Origin: Strigamia acuminata
Taxonomy: Eukaryota; Arthropoda; Chilopoda; Geophilomorpha; Linotaeniidae
DNA length: 64,000 bases
Reading direction: 5' to 3'
NCBI GenBank assembly: GCA_949358305.1
Contig: OX442314.1
Span: forward strand, 52,895,369 to 52,959,368
Shown here: positions 20,875 through 33,300 of the stretch, one piece after another
How positions within the stretch are numbered: position 1 is the first letter of the stretch
How the letters are laid out: each line of letters opens with the position of its first letter
Notes under the pieces: model-generated
Told to the model about the DNA's origin: nothing
What the model saw: only the letters and a program-made list of their open reading frames with translations
Database searches by the model: none
Position numbers and translations under genes: made by a program

Positions 20875-21755
20875 GTACTGGGGTCCCACAAACGGTGGCA
20901 GAAAGTATTTATCAAGAATGCCGCGATAACGAAACATATCGCAGCCAGAGTGTGGTTCAGACCACTCGAACCTATTCTGCGCTGTGGTTCGAACAGCGCA
21001 ACGAGGATGCGCGAAATGCGAGGGAAGCCGCCAATCCCACGGTGTCCGAACTCGCCTCAGCGACTGTCCCAACAGGAGTCCAAACTCCGCCACCTTTGCC
21101 TCCGGCAGTAAAGCCGCGAGGACCCGCCTTAATGGAAATAACGGGTAAACAGAGGCGTTTGTTCTGCCGAACACCACCCGTTTTGCCGACCATTCCAACC
21201 GGTACAGCGCCGCCCGTGACGACATCTGAGCGGGCAGCCACGGCAGTACAGACGGTAGCTCCGTCGGGCACCGCATCAGCCTCGCCCGCGACGCCCCCGA
21301 CAAACTACTACGCCCGCATTTGTGACGAGTTCCCTCACTTGTCGATGACAACGGCAACGAGTAGAGTTATTCTCGCGCAGAGGGACAAGGGCCGGTCGCT
21401 ATTTATTTGGCTTCACAACCAAATCAGGAAGTCCACTGACCTAATGCTCCACCAGCGACTGTTAAAAGCCGATCGTGCGCCCACGACGATTGCGGAAGCA
21501 AACGCCATCCGGCATACCAACCCCGGGTTTTCCGAGTTCATTCCCAGCATCTGGCTGCAAGAGAGGACGCGTGCTACTCACGAGCCAAAAGGTGGCCACG
21601 CCGCGTTCTTAATCATGGAGCACGAGGATCCCCGTGATCAATCTTCGGCACTGGTAGGCGACCTATCCTTGCCGTCCGGGGCGCAACTGCCCATTCCTGG
21701 AGTCAGCTACGCCCAGGCTTTGGACCCCACATCGGATCACAGTGGGAAAGTTTGA
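20875..21755 (+). pseudogene. Relic of an element B-type Pol C-terminal extension
   Basis: About 290 codons collinear with residues about 1358-1811 of the element B Pol (44466-49901). Shared motifs are AREAANPT, GPAL, CRTPPV, EEFPHLSM-like (DEFPHLSM here), RFILAQRDKGKS/RVILAQRDKGRS, FIWLHNQIRK, ANAIRHTN, EHEDPRD, SSALVGDL and GVSYAQ. About 165 residues of the B protein (about 1416-1585) are missing, yet the frame stays open to a stop at about 21755. It is followed after 34 bp by a polypurine tract and an LTR of the same family, as in B. Protease, RT and integrase are absent. A 5'-truncated, internally deleted copy. Confidence 0.85.
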
Positions 21756-21789
21756 TCGCTCTGGCCGCGAGAGAGCTCGGAGGGGGACG

Positions 21790-22767
21790 TGTAGTGACCC
21801 GACTGGGGTGGGTCAAAACGGAGCAGTTCTCCCGTGACCCACTTACGGGTGTGGAGGGAGCCGCCTGTGTGCCTCCCTTCCCTCAGTGCATTGACATCTA
21901 GTCAATGGACAGGCGTCTGCCCTGAGGGGGTGGGGATGACTCGTCTTCCCCACCATTGGGTGACTTTGGTCACCTGTCACCCCCGCTTTGTGTACAGGAA
22001 TGTGCCTCGGCACAGAGTGGGCAGAACCAACACGAATATCGAACAACACACACGTAAAATCTACCGTCCTAAAAGATCAAGCCTATGTACAAAGACTAGG
22101 AGTGACCAGAGACAAGGGATACTTTATAGTGAGTACATTTGATTTGTGTTAAACTCCGTAGCGTTAACTACGAGATAAAATAACCACACTGCTTTAGCAC
22201 GCCAGCTAAAAGCAGTAAAACCACCTCAATTAGCGAGTTGCGAAGACAAACGGTCTCGCAAGCCTAACTGAGGTAAAAACCACGACGACCTTCCCGCCGC
22301 TGTGTGTATCGCCGGGAAACAGAAGAGTAAGCCGCTTACGCCGCTGTATGACCGCCAGACACCACACAATTACAAAACCTAGACATAGACAACAGCCGAT
22401 TTAAGACCTTTTTAGGCATTCACTCGCGCGCAAGCGTGAGCCCGAGAGACCTATACAAACCGAGACGAGGACGCCATTGCCACGCCAACCCGAGACGACG
22501 CCACGCTATAAAGACGAGGACGCCATCTTAAAACCAGGACGCTCAAAGGACGACTTCGCCGATTCATACCAGCTTCCAATTTTATCCCATTCCTATTTCC
22601 ATTTTATATATCTGTATTTTTCCCGTATAATAAATCCCATTTTATATTTTGACATTCATACAACTGCATATATCATTTCTTTGGGTGACCGCTTGAATAA
22701 AGCGGTAAGATAAGAGAATAAGTGACTCGCCCACGAGTTAGCGAAGGAAAGAGAAAGGTAGCCAACA
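21790..22767 (+). mobile_element. LTR of a truncated element B relative (3' LTR)
   Basis: About 978 bp starting TGTAGTGACCCGACTGGGG and ending CCAACA, clearly related to but diverged from the B LTRs. It is preceded by the polypurine tract GGAGGGGGACG and by the Pol relic at 20875-21755, so it is the 3' LTR of a 5'-truncated element. It interrupts a copy of repeat R1, which begins immediately after it. Confidence 0.85.
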
Positions 22768-23135
22768 ACTTACCTATGACCCACGTGTCCACTCATGGAG
22801 GCTGCATTATGGAGACTGCCATAGCACTGAGTTTCTTCGTGGTGAATGGTAGAATGAAGTACAGAGTCCACAGCCCGGGACTTGTCTTGTCCCTTCAATG
22901 AATACCTCTCCTCCGCTGCTACACACACGACCGTCTCGGTCGTTGCGCAACAACTCGCACGTCCTCTCTCTTCCATGACTGGTAAGAGACTCTCTCCACT
23001 CCTCTCCTCACCACACCACTCAGCTCCCTCCTCCCCCAAGCTAGGTCAATCACCCACAGAGGGGATGACCTTTGGGGCCATACGGCGGTGTGTGGCAGTG
23101 CCGCAGGTCACCTGGGTGGCCAAGCGGTCACAGCG
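22768..23135 (+). repeat. Dispersed repeat R1, copy b (3' part)
   Basis: Starts at TTACCTATGACCCACGTG, the equivalent of position about 18675 in copy a and 56308 in copy c, and ends at GGTGGCCAAGCGGTCACAG. The 5' third of R1 is missing because the B-type LTR abuts it. Confidence 0.6.
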
Positions 23136-23195
23136 GCGTAATTCAAAACGCGATTCATTACAAATATATTCACTAAAAAAATAACTTACTTTAAC

Positions 23196-23634
23196 CTAGG
23201 ACGATTTACTACAGGACTTCACATCTAGCAAAATTTCATTGTTAGACCGTCAAGCGATTCTGTCTTGTGATTGTAGCACCATTCAGCAGAAACGGCACAA
23301 AATGACGTCATTTTGCGGGCAAATGGCGGACAACTGACATGACATCCCGCATTTGCATTTTAGAGGACATTTATATTTTATGTTTAAGTTAAAAATAATA
23401 TCTGAAAATTCTTTATTACATTTTTAGATATTATTTTTAAATCAAACGTTAAATAAAATTGAACTATGTTATAACATCCTCCAAAAATGTAAATGTGGGA
23501 TGTCAATTGTCCGCCATTTGCCCGCAAAAAGTTTTAACAATGCAACGACAGATTGCACCTTCTTCGCATTTCTACGGGAGAACTTAGATTTCAAAAAAAT
23601 GGCGGATTTATAGTCCTGTAGGTAATCGTCCTAG
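23196..23634. mobile_element. Non-autonomous DNA transposon (MITE) with nested inverted repeats
   Basis: About 439 bp. Outer inverted repeats begin CTAGGACGATT and include TACAGGACT, about 23 bp with one or two mismatches. The flanking direct repeat CTTTAAC occurs at 23189-23195 and 23635-23641. An inner pair of about 55 bp contains TTGCGGGCAAATGGCGGAC and reads inverted at about 23500-23550. No transposase ORF. The host sequence is a short tandem repeat (ATATTCACTAAAAAA...ACTTACTTTAA) that continues on both sides. A fragment of the inner arm recurs near 31118-31187. Confidence 0.7.
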
Positions 23635-23640
23635 CTTTAA

Positions 23641-24384
23641 CATATTCACTAAAAAATTAAACTTACTTTAATATATTCACTAAAAGAATAACTATTGAAA
23701 AATATTAATGTTGAAAAAGTACCATTTTCACTAAAAAAAAAAAGCCAATGCCCAGTAAAAATAATCACATGTAAAAAACATGAACTTGTGTTTAAAAATG
23801 CCAGCAATTACTAATCTTGCCTGTGCCTAGATATGGCTGTTCAGCTAGGCAATGAGCAATGCTCATTTCTTCAATCCTTGATCACTTTCTTGCTGGATTC
23901 CTCTTTTCATGGTAGACTGACTTATACCAGTGGCCAAATATTTCATGCTGAGTCAGGATTAAAGAAATTTATCAATCATCCACTTCTTGAGAAGTCCTGA
24001 TTGGAGTGATTTATCAATAAGCCACTTATTGCAATTGAATTATCATTTCAGTGATGTAAATCACACCATTTCCTGAGGCTAGTAAGATATTTCAGCTACG
24101 TCAGCCAAATAATTATTTACTTTAGATGGATTTTAGCCCGCGCGGGCCTCCAATTGTGAGCAGGGTAAAATTTTTTTTTGCAAATAGAGCAAGGGGGCGC
24201 TATTGGAAGATATACGATACATGAATTAAGATTATGATAAGTCATATTTTGATTTTAATTTTGAATGCACCTACTGAAAATATTAATTGAATCATTTTTG
24301 GGTCTCGTATTTCTTTGACAGAAAAAGTAAGGTATATTTGACCATCAGAACGCCTCTACTAAGTGACATTTGGGAAAATAAACT
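23641..24384. other. Upstream region of the channel gene
   Basis: Starts with more units of the ATATTCACTAAAA tandem repeat, then unremarkable AT-rich sequence. From about 24268 to the ATG it matches the region before the second channel-gene copy (about 58636-58759), so the 5' UTR or promoter edge was duplicated together with the gene. No TATA box is obvious. Confidence 0.5.
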
Positions 24385-27300
24385 ATGGATGCACAGAAGC
24401 CGTATCAACCATTTGGTCGGATTCAACAACTTAGAATGAAACAAATGAAACAAGTTATTTGCAGTGTTATAGCAAGTCAGAAAGAGATTCCATTATTTAT
24501 CAGATCTCTAGAGAACATTTCAAAAAAAAGAAAAACTATGCTAATTCTGTTTACAATACTACTTGTAATCAATTTGGTGGCTTATTCCTACCAAACTATC
24601 GATCGAATATTGCATTACATGGACGAACCAACTACAGTTAACACATACATGATTGAAACACCACATGGTCCGTTTCCATCTATTTACGTATATCCAGAAT
24701 CTACACAAGAACTTAATAATTACCTCGCTAACCGGACTGGAAACAGCAATTTTATACAGCAATGTAAAGTTCGTGTAATTTATCAACTGTTCAGCGAAAT
24801 GTATCCTGAAGATATAATGGAACTCATGAGAAAACCTAGCTATATAACTGATGCACATTTTTCTGTGGTAAATTAATTTTTTTTAATAAACATTTTTACC
24901 ACAATAAATTTTTGCAGCACAACTCAAGATTCAATGTGACCGTTAAAAATCATGAATCAATTGTATGGCCAATCGCTCAGATTTCGAGTAGTAAGTCAAC
25001 CAACAATTATCGCCGTTTGATATTCTAACTTCTTTTTCACATTAGCGTTTGAATTTCCATATGGAAATGAAAATAACAAAATGGTAATAAAGTTTAATTT
25101 TCCCAAAACATGCACAGCTTATCCAGTGAGTAGTAATTCTAGGAATATATATTTTCACTTCACAATAAACACTGCAAAAAAGTTCTAACAAAACTACAAT
25201 GTTTGTTACCAGATATTAAGAATTCAAATTTAACATTCAAATTATTGTTTCAATTAAGCTTGTCATAGATCCATCACCAGTTATCTATCACATCTCAAAT
25301 GCCTTTGCGGACGTTTTTGCCAAAAGAGAAGGCCTAATGAATCAAGTCATTGCTACTGTGCAAAAAGTAAGGAATACAATAGAAGTAATAGCAATTACAG
25401 CTTAATTAAAAAAATTTTAAAAATCGAAATTTTGAAAATTTGCAATTGTAACAACAATAAAATTTCAATCTTCTTTTAGTACCACTTCATTAATACCAAG
25501 AGACAGCGGTGCAACAATAACTTACAAGACTGCTTGAAACATTGTTTAGTAAAAGCAATGAAATGCAGGTAAACAACTTTCTAGAATTCGTACAAACAGT
25601 GGCATGGCAAGGCATGAACAAAAAGAATCAGTTCTCAAATTAGAGCCACCCTCGAATAATAGCCGCAGCCACTATTTGATGGCGTCAAATCGTCACTTTC
25701 AACCGCCACTAGTATTCGTGGGCTACGACAATTCTTCAAGGGCGGCTCTGAAAAACGGATTTTAATTAATCAGAAATTTGCAGAACGAATATTTTGTTAT
25801 TGATAAATGTAAAAAGACGGTTATACTAGTATACCCAAATAATGGTGTATGCTGGACGTTGGATTGTTCGGATTATAGGACTCGCTTCGGACTGTAAGAT
25901 GCACCACCCATTGTTGGTTGACTTTTGAAAGTAAAAAAATGTGGCTTATGATCCTCAAAATACGGTGTTCGCGGCTTTCGCGATACCGGATGCAACACAT
26001 TAAATCACGTTATTGCACGATACAATTCATACAATTGTATGTTAAAGAAAAATACAAATGATTAAAACGTAATTACTCTTTTAGATTTCCGTTTTACGAG
26101 GCAAGAAGCCTTCCGAAATGCAATAAGGAAGATAGCATTCGTCAACAAAACAAACTCGAGAGATTACTTGTTGAGAATGATTTAACGACACACTGCAAAT
26201 GCCTCAATTTGTGTGATGTAACGCAACAAAGCCTAACGTACAACTTACACGCTGGAAGTGAGGATATCGTTGAAATATTCATTGCCAACAATTACGTTCG
26301 AACGATGCAAGAAAGCTTTTCTTACGACATAATATATTTGTTATGCGACATTGGAGGCAACATCGGCCTCTATTTCGGCATGTCTTGTTTAGCACTCGTC
26401 GAAATATTTATTCATTGCTGCAAAATGTGTTTGACCAAACTAAGCAAAACAACAAAAGCAAACGCCAAATTGAAAGAAAAAATTCCAATGATACTCGAAG
26501 AAATGGAGAAATCAAAAAAGAAATCGTTTGTTAAAAACAAACTGAAAACCACTGTTTCATTAATACTGTTTTGCACTTCAGTTTATCAAACTTACAACTT
26601 GATCGACACTTACTTTCAATGTCCACTCACAAAAACTGTCCAAATCATTAGAGACAACGTGATTGAGTTTCCACTCGTTATTGCATGCGATGAAACTGTG
26701 AAAATACTACAAGCTAAGATACAATTAGCTGCTAAAATGCAAACTGACTGTGGCCACTACCAACTCCTCGATTTACTCCATCCATTGGCTGAATACGCCA
26801 ACGAAACAGAGAAGTTATGGAGTGACTCTTCTGGTTATAACACCTATGTCTCAAATGAAAAAGTTCTAGGTGTAAGCTAAGCGAGCAAAATACTAAATAG
26901 TTAGTGCTAATTGTATTAAATTACTTACTATTTTTGTAGTTGCCTAAAACTCTACATGACTTTTATTTTGCCAATTTATCAATTTTATCAATGGCATTTG
27001 GAACATGCACTGTGTTTAATAAAGGTAACTGCAAAAGTAATAATTTTTATCTTCTTGTACTTCGAAATGTTTGCAGGTGACAGGCCATTTTCCCCAAAAA
27101 AAAATAAATTATTTTTTGTTGATGACTTCACGGAAGACATTTGCAACGAATATCAAACTGTGAGATTGTTTGACACATTCAGATTACATTGTTGTTTACT
27201 TAAATTCATCGTGCATTTCCAGCATTTTGTTGTGCCGAAAAATCAAGCGTTTCATCCAAAATATATATTTCACATTCCCACCAAACAAAGCACCACGATT

Positions 27301-28328
27301 GACATTTCTCGTCAGACGGTAATATCTAAAAGAAAACAAAAACCATTATTTTACATCTTACTCTGTTTAGCTCGTTCGAGTGAACACGGCTAAAAGTCCT
27401 TGTAAACCAAATAAAGAAGTTTCTGAATGTGAACGGAAATGTTTTGCAACAAAATTGTCAAAACAACTTCTCAAGTGCAGGTTAAAATAATATTACTTAC
27501 ACCAAAAAATAATTGGAATCCCTTGAGGAGGGCAGGCCTCTTCTAATGCAAGCTTCCACCACTATAGAAATGTTCTACGTAGAAACCAATCTGCATGAAG
27601 TCTAGCAGCTAGAGTTGTTGTAAAATGCTGCGTTCGACTTCAGTAAATTTTTTTAAGAGACTATTTTGTAATGACTTATTTACATTAACAATGTGTGGCA
27701 ACGAAATTTTGTGTCCTAAAGCATCTTCTCAGAACAACTGTTCCAGGAAGCCATCTGCATCAGCATACCAGCTTCTCACACTCCTGCTGGAAGACTGATG
27801 CAGTTAGGTCCCGAGAACACTCGCCTAGATGCGGAAGCTTGTACTAGAAGGAGTCTGTCCTCCAGAAGAGATTTCGGGTTATATTTGGGTATAATAAGTT
27901 ATATCGAAAATTAATATGAGGCGCACAATCTGCCACTAAATCTTTATATGCAAATCGAAATAAATTTATTTTTTATCTTTCTAACTAGACTACCGTTCAT
28001 TGAAAACAGTACTTTAGAACTCTGCATGACATCAGACACAGCTAAAACAACCTACGAAACATATTTGCAAACTCAATTCAAAACCAACCCTCAGAAAGAC
28101 TGTTCCTGTGCAACACGCTGCCGTGAAACCGTTTACAATGTCAAAGCAAAAGCATCCATTAAGACTGGAACGGCGACAATAGCTATATACACTATTGAAG
28201 AGAACATTCGAGAAGTTATCGAAGAACAGGAGCTCATTTCTGTAACAAAACTATTGTGTAGCATTGGATCTATTATTGGTATTTTGACTGGTTTCTCAAC
28301 ATTTACTCTTATTGACTATTTCATTTGA
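24385..28328 (+). CDS. DEG/ENaC-type ion channel, two subunits fused in tandem (11 exons)
   Basis: Exons: 24385-24867, 24918-24990, 25046-25125, 25259-25366, 25480-25568, 26085-26871, 26940-27024, 27077-27159, 27223-27318, 27371-27480, 27989-28328. All introns are GT-AG. Coding length 2334 nt, 777 residues, no internal stop. Unit 1 has TM1 at about 51-72, an FPSIYV motif (97-102, cf. FPAVTIC), a Cys-containing extracellular part and TM2 with the GMS pore triplet at 376-378 (LLCDIGGNIGLYFGMS). Exon 6 runs on without a break through a basic linker into unit 2: TM1 about 433-455, FPLVIAC at 473-479, FGTCTVFN at 560-567, and TM2 with GFS at 766-768 before the stop. Known DEG/ENaC subunits have two membrane segments and assemble as trimers at the plasma membrane as Na+ channels, so a four-segment double subunit is unusual. 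Each unit is short (about 385 residues) and no clear HG gating motif is visible. Expression and assembly are not shown. Confidence 0.88.
25642..25749. repeat. Small foldback repeat in intron 5 of the channel gene
   Basis: Arms of 15 bp, AGAGCCACCCTCGAA and TTCAAGGGCGGCTCT, with two mismatches, separated by about 78 bp. In the second gene copy the left arm is present but the sequence diverges at about 60054, inside this structure, where element C sequence takes over. Possibly a tiny MITE and a breakpoint hotspot. Confidence 0.45.
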
Positions 28329-29699
28329 TTTTACATTATTATCAATATAGTAAACATAAATAATAGCAATAGTTTTCACTCTCCTGACTTTTTCCTTGTT
28401 AACACAGTGTGGTTTTTGTAAAAAAAATCACTAATTAATGTTATTTACCCATGCAAAAGCATAAATCAGTTATTATAAAAATAGAAGATGCAGAAATGTG
28501 CTGCACTATGCAAAACTACCTAAAAACAGTTCCAAATTGTAGCCTTAAAACCTCACTTTTGTCCCATATCTCTTTTATCAATAAAACAAATGTTGTTATA
28601 GATTTTAAATCCTTTTCCTATTCATTCTTCACAATTCAATTTTAGAATTTTATTAGCACAGTTAAGTAACTACAGGAAATTCAAATCCATAATGTGGAAA
28701 CTGACGGTTCCCAAAGCGACTAATGTAGTTTATGTTTGACCACTGGGGTGCAGGTGAGAACTCAGACCTGTGACCTGTATTATGCTAATTCCTAGAATAA
28801 AGACTTAATCCCTCCTTTGTATTGTTCTGCACAAGAATAAAAATGTAGTATGTTTTGTAAATGTAACCAGCAAGGTTTGCTTTTCATGCATCTTCCAACA
28901 TCAAGATAATTCTGACTCCATCTGCTGTTTTTAAAGATAAGTTTTGAAAATTTTAATATTTTAAGTCTCCGCTGCAACTATATGGTGCGGAAACCTGGAA
29001 AATTCGAGAGAAACGGACCAGTACAACGAAATAATGAGCGATTTAACAAGAAACAGAAAACAAAGAGCATTTAATTTGTATTTGGCCTGTGATACCTTTT
29101 GATGAGTCATCTCATCATTATTCACCATTGCATCCTTTTGGCTACTCTAACTGTCTCTGATGGTGCTGTTTCTACACAACTCTCGCTCTCGGACAAGAAG
29201 TTGGGCCTTTCATAGTACACGTATACTCTACGTATTTAGTCACCTTTGCTTCATTTCTGCGCTCTAAAGTAGTCGATTTATAGTTAATGTTCCGGTTAAG
29301 ACATTATTTTAAACTTCAGAGCTTGTGTGGATATCAAACCTTACAACAGCAGACAAAAAAAAATTCAGAAAACTCTGGGATTGTTATTGAAACAACAACA
29401 TCCAGAAATATCCAGTCTAGTGAACTTATACCGAGAACGCAAACCACCCATTAGATGTCCCGTATATCCGTGACATTTTACCTAATGAATGCATTTTCGT
29501 TCAAATGCTAAACATTGGGAATCACTTTATCACGGTCGCAGGATTTTTTTTCCAAAGGAGCCATGAATTTAGATGTGTACAATAGCCTAAATATTCTCTC
29601 AAAAAGTACCAAAAAGCTACATCAAAGCGACACCTAAAAGAAATTGAAGATGCTTATCTGTTGTATTGTATTAAGTTGTTAGTGTTAGCGTTTAGAGTT
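28329..29699. other. Intergenic with a weak LINE trace
   Basis: No gene supported. Around 28970-29030 one plus frame reads LYGAETWKIREK, similar to the conserved 'YGxETW' block near the C-terminus of some LINE reverse transcriptases. It is only about 20 residues long and is followed by stops, so it is a weak trace at best. Confidence 0.35.
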
Positions 29700-30340
29700 T
29701 AGAACTCGGATGAAGAACATGGATACTTGCAACAAACGCATATCCAAACAAGTGTGCCATTTCCACTGGCGGAACAATGCTGTGGACATTTGCGTCGTTT
29801 GTGAGAACTGCTGCCAAATATGGGACAAGGCAGTCAAAACATGCAAGGAATGAGCGACGGAAGTTGGGTTGCTTGTGGCGTGCGACTATTCCTTGAGCGC
29901 ATTTTGCAAGGCCAAAGCCGGACTAACCGAATACCAGTCTCTCTGTAACCGCCACAGAGAAGACACTTCAATGATTTCCAGGCCATCTACACCGACGGAT
30001 CCAAAAGTGATCAGAAGGTGGGAGCGGCCGCCGTGTGTTGTGGACAAAGCATTTCTAAAGTTTTAAATGGAAATGCATCGCCATTTGAGGCGGAACTCGA
30101 AGGAATCCGCCTGGCACTGCAGCACGTCATGGACTGGAATCACGAAAAAGTAATCATTTATACAGGTTACTTAGACGTGCTGCAGTATCTGATGAGTGCG
30201 CACAAACCTGAAGTGTCATCACTCATAGATTTACTATTTCAGGTTAGACAAGTCGGGTGTAACGTTCCACCACAAAGGTATACTGGGAAACGAGGAGGCA
30301 GACGAGGCTGCAAGATCTGCACGGTAAGTAAGGACGATTA
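29700..30340 (+). pseudogene. LINE-type RNase H relic, copy 1
   Basis: Broken frames. One segment reads YTDGSKS...VGAAAVCCGQ, another has FEAELEGIRLALQHV and a downstream LLFQVRQVGCNV, the order of an RNase H domain from a non-LTR retrotransposon of the Jockey/I type. The frame shifts between these blocks. It is paralogous to 32340-32960, sharing the start GAACATGGATACTTGCAACA and the end ATTAACTA-CGATTTTACATTTT. Confidence 0.6.
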
Positions 30341-32339
30341 ACTATACGATTTTACATTTTTTTGTTTTATTCAGGAACAAACAGGTGGTTAAGGGCTTTT
30401 CTACCATTTTTCTCCTGTGATGGTTAGGACCTTGTCGTGGTACAGGAGCTTATTAATACTAACACCAACCAAATTCTTCATGGTTTTTTTGTTGGATAAT
30501 GTTGATTCAATATTGAGATAAAAACCGATATTTTTCTTTGTTCGGTTTTGCGTCCCGTTGAAAAACTGTATTCCCACCCAGTGGAGCCACTAACTGTTTT
30601 CGTGAGTGAGACCCGGTGGTCACTCATTGTGATTAACGTGGCTCTGCACATCAACCAGCAGACTATGTGCTCTTTACACTTTCCGTGCAGAGCATCAACC
30701 ATTCATTTCCCTCGCTCATTTTTTTTTAACTCTTCGGCCGCCCATTATGCCACTCCTTGGCTGTCCGTTCTGAAACTTCTTGGCCACCCTTGTTGCCACC
30801 TTTCATTAGCTTTTTATTATTATTATTATGTATTATAATTTTTGTTGCCACTTTTTGGCCCCCCCTTTTCCTAGTCTTTAGCAGCCCTTTTTGTCTATCT
30901 TTGGCTACCCTTTGCCCACTCTTGCTTGGCCGTTATTTTTTCCCCTTTATTTTAGCAGTTTTTACCCTGCCCTCCGTACCGCTCTATATCCACAATTCTT
31001 GACACTCACTTTGGCTGCCCATTTCGCCAATCTTTGGCTGCCCATTTCACCAATCTTTGGCTGCCTTTTTTATTAATTTATTTATTTATGTCCAACACCC
31101 TTTATTTTAAACTTAAATGCAAATGTACCCCTCTAGAATGTCCACCGTGCGAGATGTCAGTTGTCTGCCACTTGCCCGCAAAACTACGACATTGTGTTTC
31201 TTAGTCATAAGTTAGGTGGCACCCAATCACAAGACAAGTTGGTATAACTTTTTTTTTTCAGGAACAAACAGGGGCTTTTCTACCATTTTCTACCATTTTT
31301 CTCCTGTGATGGTTGGGACCTTGTTCCTGTAGTACAGGGGCTAATTAATACTAACACCAACCAAATTTTTCATGTAATTTTTAATTTAATTGTTAACAGT
31401 TGTTTCAGATCTTTTTTTATAATCTTAAAGCTTTGCCCATTTTTTTTTTGTCTGAAAATGCCATTATCAATACTAATCCTGTAATGGTGGCAATTTACTA
31501 TTTTTCTTTTATTTTTTAGGTGCACACCATATAGCAACAAAAACTAAGCATGGAAACCCAGAGATCAATTTTTATTGCCTTTCGTTCAAAATGCCTGGCA
31601 GAGAAACCACCAACACCATAATTGTTCAGGTATCTGTGTTGCGGTGCTTGCGACACAATCATTCCACCAGACAACAAAAACAACCTTGATTCTAGATCTG
31701 AAATACCACACCGATCAATGTAGTCTTCTGGTCACTTATCCCAACAGGCGACAAAACAACCGACACTAATTTTTTTTTTTTTACTAAAATGTGTCTTTTA
31801 AATTTTTGTTAGTGTCTTTAGTGTTTTTTTTTTTTTGTTTTTTCATTACAAAAATACATTACAGGAACAACACGATGAGAATAGAGCGGCCAGAGGTAGG
31901 GCTGGAACCCAACCACATCCAAGCCTATTTTGCCCACCCACTACCTAGAGCTCAAACAACCCTCAATGCATTCATTATTTGGAAGCAAAATAACCCTAAA
32001 TGGCAACAAAATACTTTTTGTGGCCGTCGTGTATTTCTTACTCAACTGGATCTTGATCTTGTGAGAGATCATGTTGAGAGGAGATGGAAGTCACATAAGC
32101 TACACTTAAAAATTAGCATTTGATTAGATGCTGAATGTTCTGACACTAGCGCCCTCTACACATTTAGCAGCAAACTAAAAAAAACCTAAACAGCGCTTCA
32201 GCTAATTGACCGGCAAATTGTCCATACATTCGTAATGCCGACACATTTTACCCTTATGCCTCCGAGGATTAAAAGCAGACAACCATCTATGAGCCTAGCA
32301 TTGTATACTAAAAGTCCTAATTTATCAGCATTTTGTCAT
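30341..32339. other. Repeat-rich intergenic region
   Basis: No gene supported. It contains two direct copies of an about 110-bp block (30367-30480 and 31257-31376) and a pyrimidine-rich degenerate repeat of TTTGGCTGCCCATTTC-like units (about 30730-31070). A fragment of the 23.2-kb MITE inner arm lies at about 31118-31187. Poly-T runs lie near 31440, 31770 and 31825. Short ORFs here are by-products of low complexity. Confidence 0.5.
30367..31376. repeat. Pair of direct repeats (30367-30480 and 31257-31376)
   Basis: Both start CAGGAACAAACAGG and continue through CTACCATTTTTCTCCTGTGATGG and ATTAATACTAACACC, to CAACCAAATT. The second has a short internal duplication of TTTTCTACCA. Possibly the 3' end of a repeat family linked to the LINE relic, because the first copy directly follows it. 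Confidence 0.6.
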
Positions 32340-32980
32340 CAGACGAACAACATGGATACTTGCAACAAATTCATATCCAAACAAGCGTGCCACTTCCACT
32401 GGCGGAACAACGCTGTAGACATTTGCGTATACTTATGAGAACTGCTGCCAAAAATGGAACAAGGAATGTGCGTTGAAAGTTGGATGGCCCGTGGCGTGCA
32501 ACTATTCCTTGAGCGCATTTTGCAAGGCCAAAACTGGACCAACCGAGTACGGGTCTCTCTTCAACCGCCACAGAGAAGACTTCAAAGATTTTCAGACCAT
32601 CTGCCACCGGCAGTTCCAAAAGTGATGAGAAGGTGGGAGCAGCCGCCGTGTGATGTGGACGAAGCATTTCCAAAGTCTTAAATAGAAATGCATCGCCATT
32701 CGAGACGAAACTCGAAGGAATCCTCCTGGCACTGTATTACATCATGGACTGCAATCACAAAAAAGTAATCATTTACACAGATTGCTTAGACGCGCTGCAG
32801 TGTCTGAGTGCGCGAAAATCTCAAGTTTTATTACTCTCAGATTTACTATTTCAGGTTAGACAAGTCGGATGTAACGTTCGTTTCTGCTGGATACCCAGCC
32901 ACAAAGATATCCTAGGAAACGAGGAGGCAGATGAGGCCGCAAGATCTGCAGGATAAGTTAAGACCATTAACTACGCGATT
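32340..32980 (+). pseudogene. LINE-type RNase H relic, copy 2
   Basis: Second copy of the relic at 29700-30340. The best-preserved part, 32744-32956, encodes MDCNHKKVIIYTDCLDALQ and a block ending FCWIPSHKDILGNEEADEAA, the typical C-terminal RNase H signature of Jockey/I-like LINEs. The upstream part has stops and frame changes. RT is absent. The 340 bp following hold no recognisable feature. Confidence 0.65.
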
Positions 32981-33300
32981 TTACATTTTGTCCCGTGATT
33001 GTTGACAATTTGCATTTTAAGTGGACAACTGGGAAATGGTGCCTTTAGCACCTAGTTCCTCTAGCCAAAGCCCTACCTAAACTTAAGAAACATTCTGATT
33101 GTCATTTTGTTTATTTTAAGGTTTCTTGGTTGTTAATTAAGTTATGTTTGTTTATAAATTGTCTTTTCATTTATTTAAGTCTGTTTCTTGTAAAGAGTTA
33201 GTTTATTCAACCCTGTTAATAAAGTTAATTGAGATTTAAATTAAATTTGAGTTTTGCCTTGTTTTCTCACTAAAAACACGTAACAATACGATCTAGCAGC

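Noticed and set aside
24385-28328. Interpreting the channel locus as two adjacent genes
   Set aside because: Exon 6 is one uninterrupted open frame from TM2 of unit 1 through TM1 of unit 2, and the total spliced length is an exact multiple of three.
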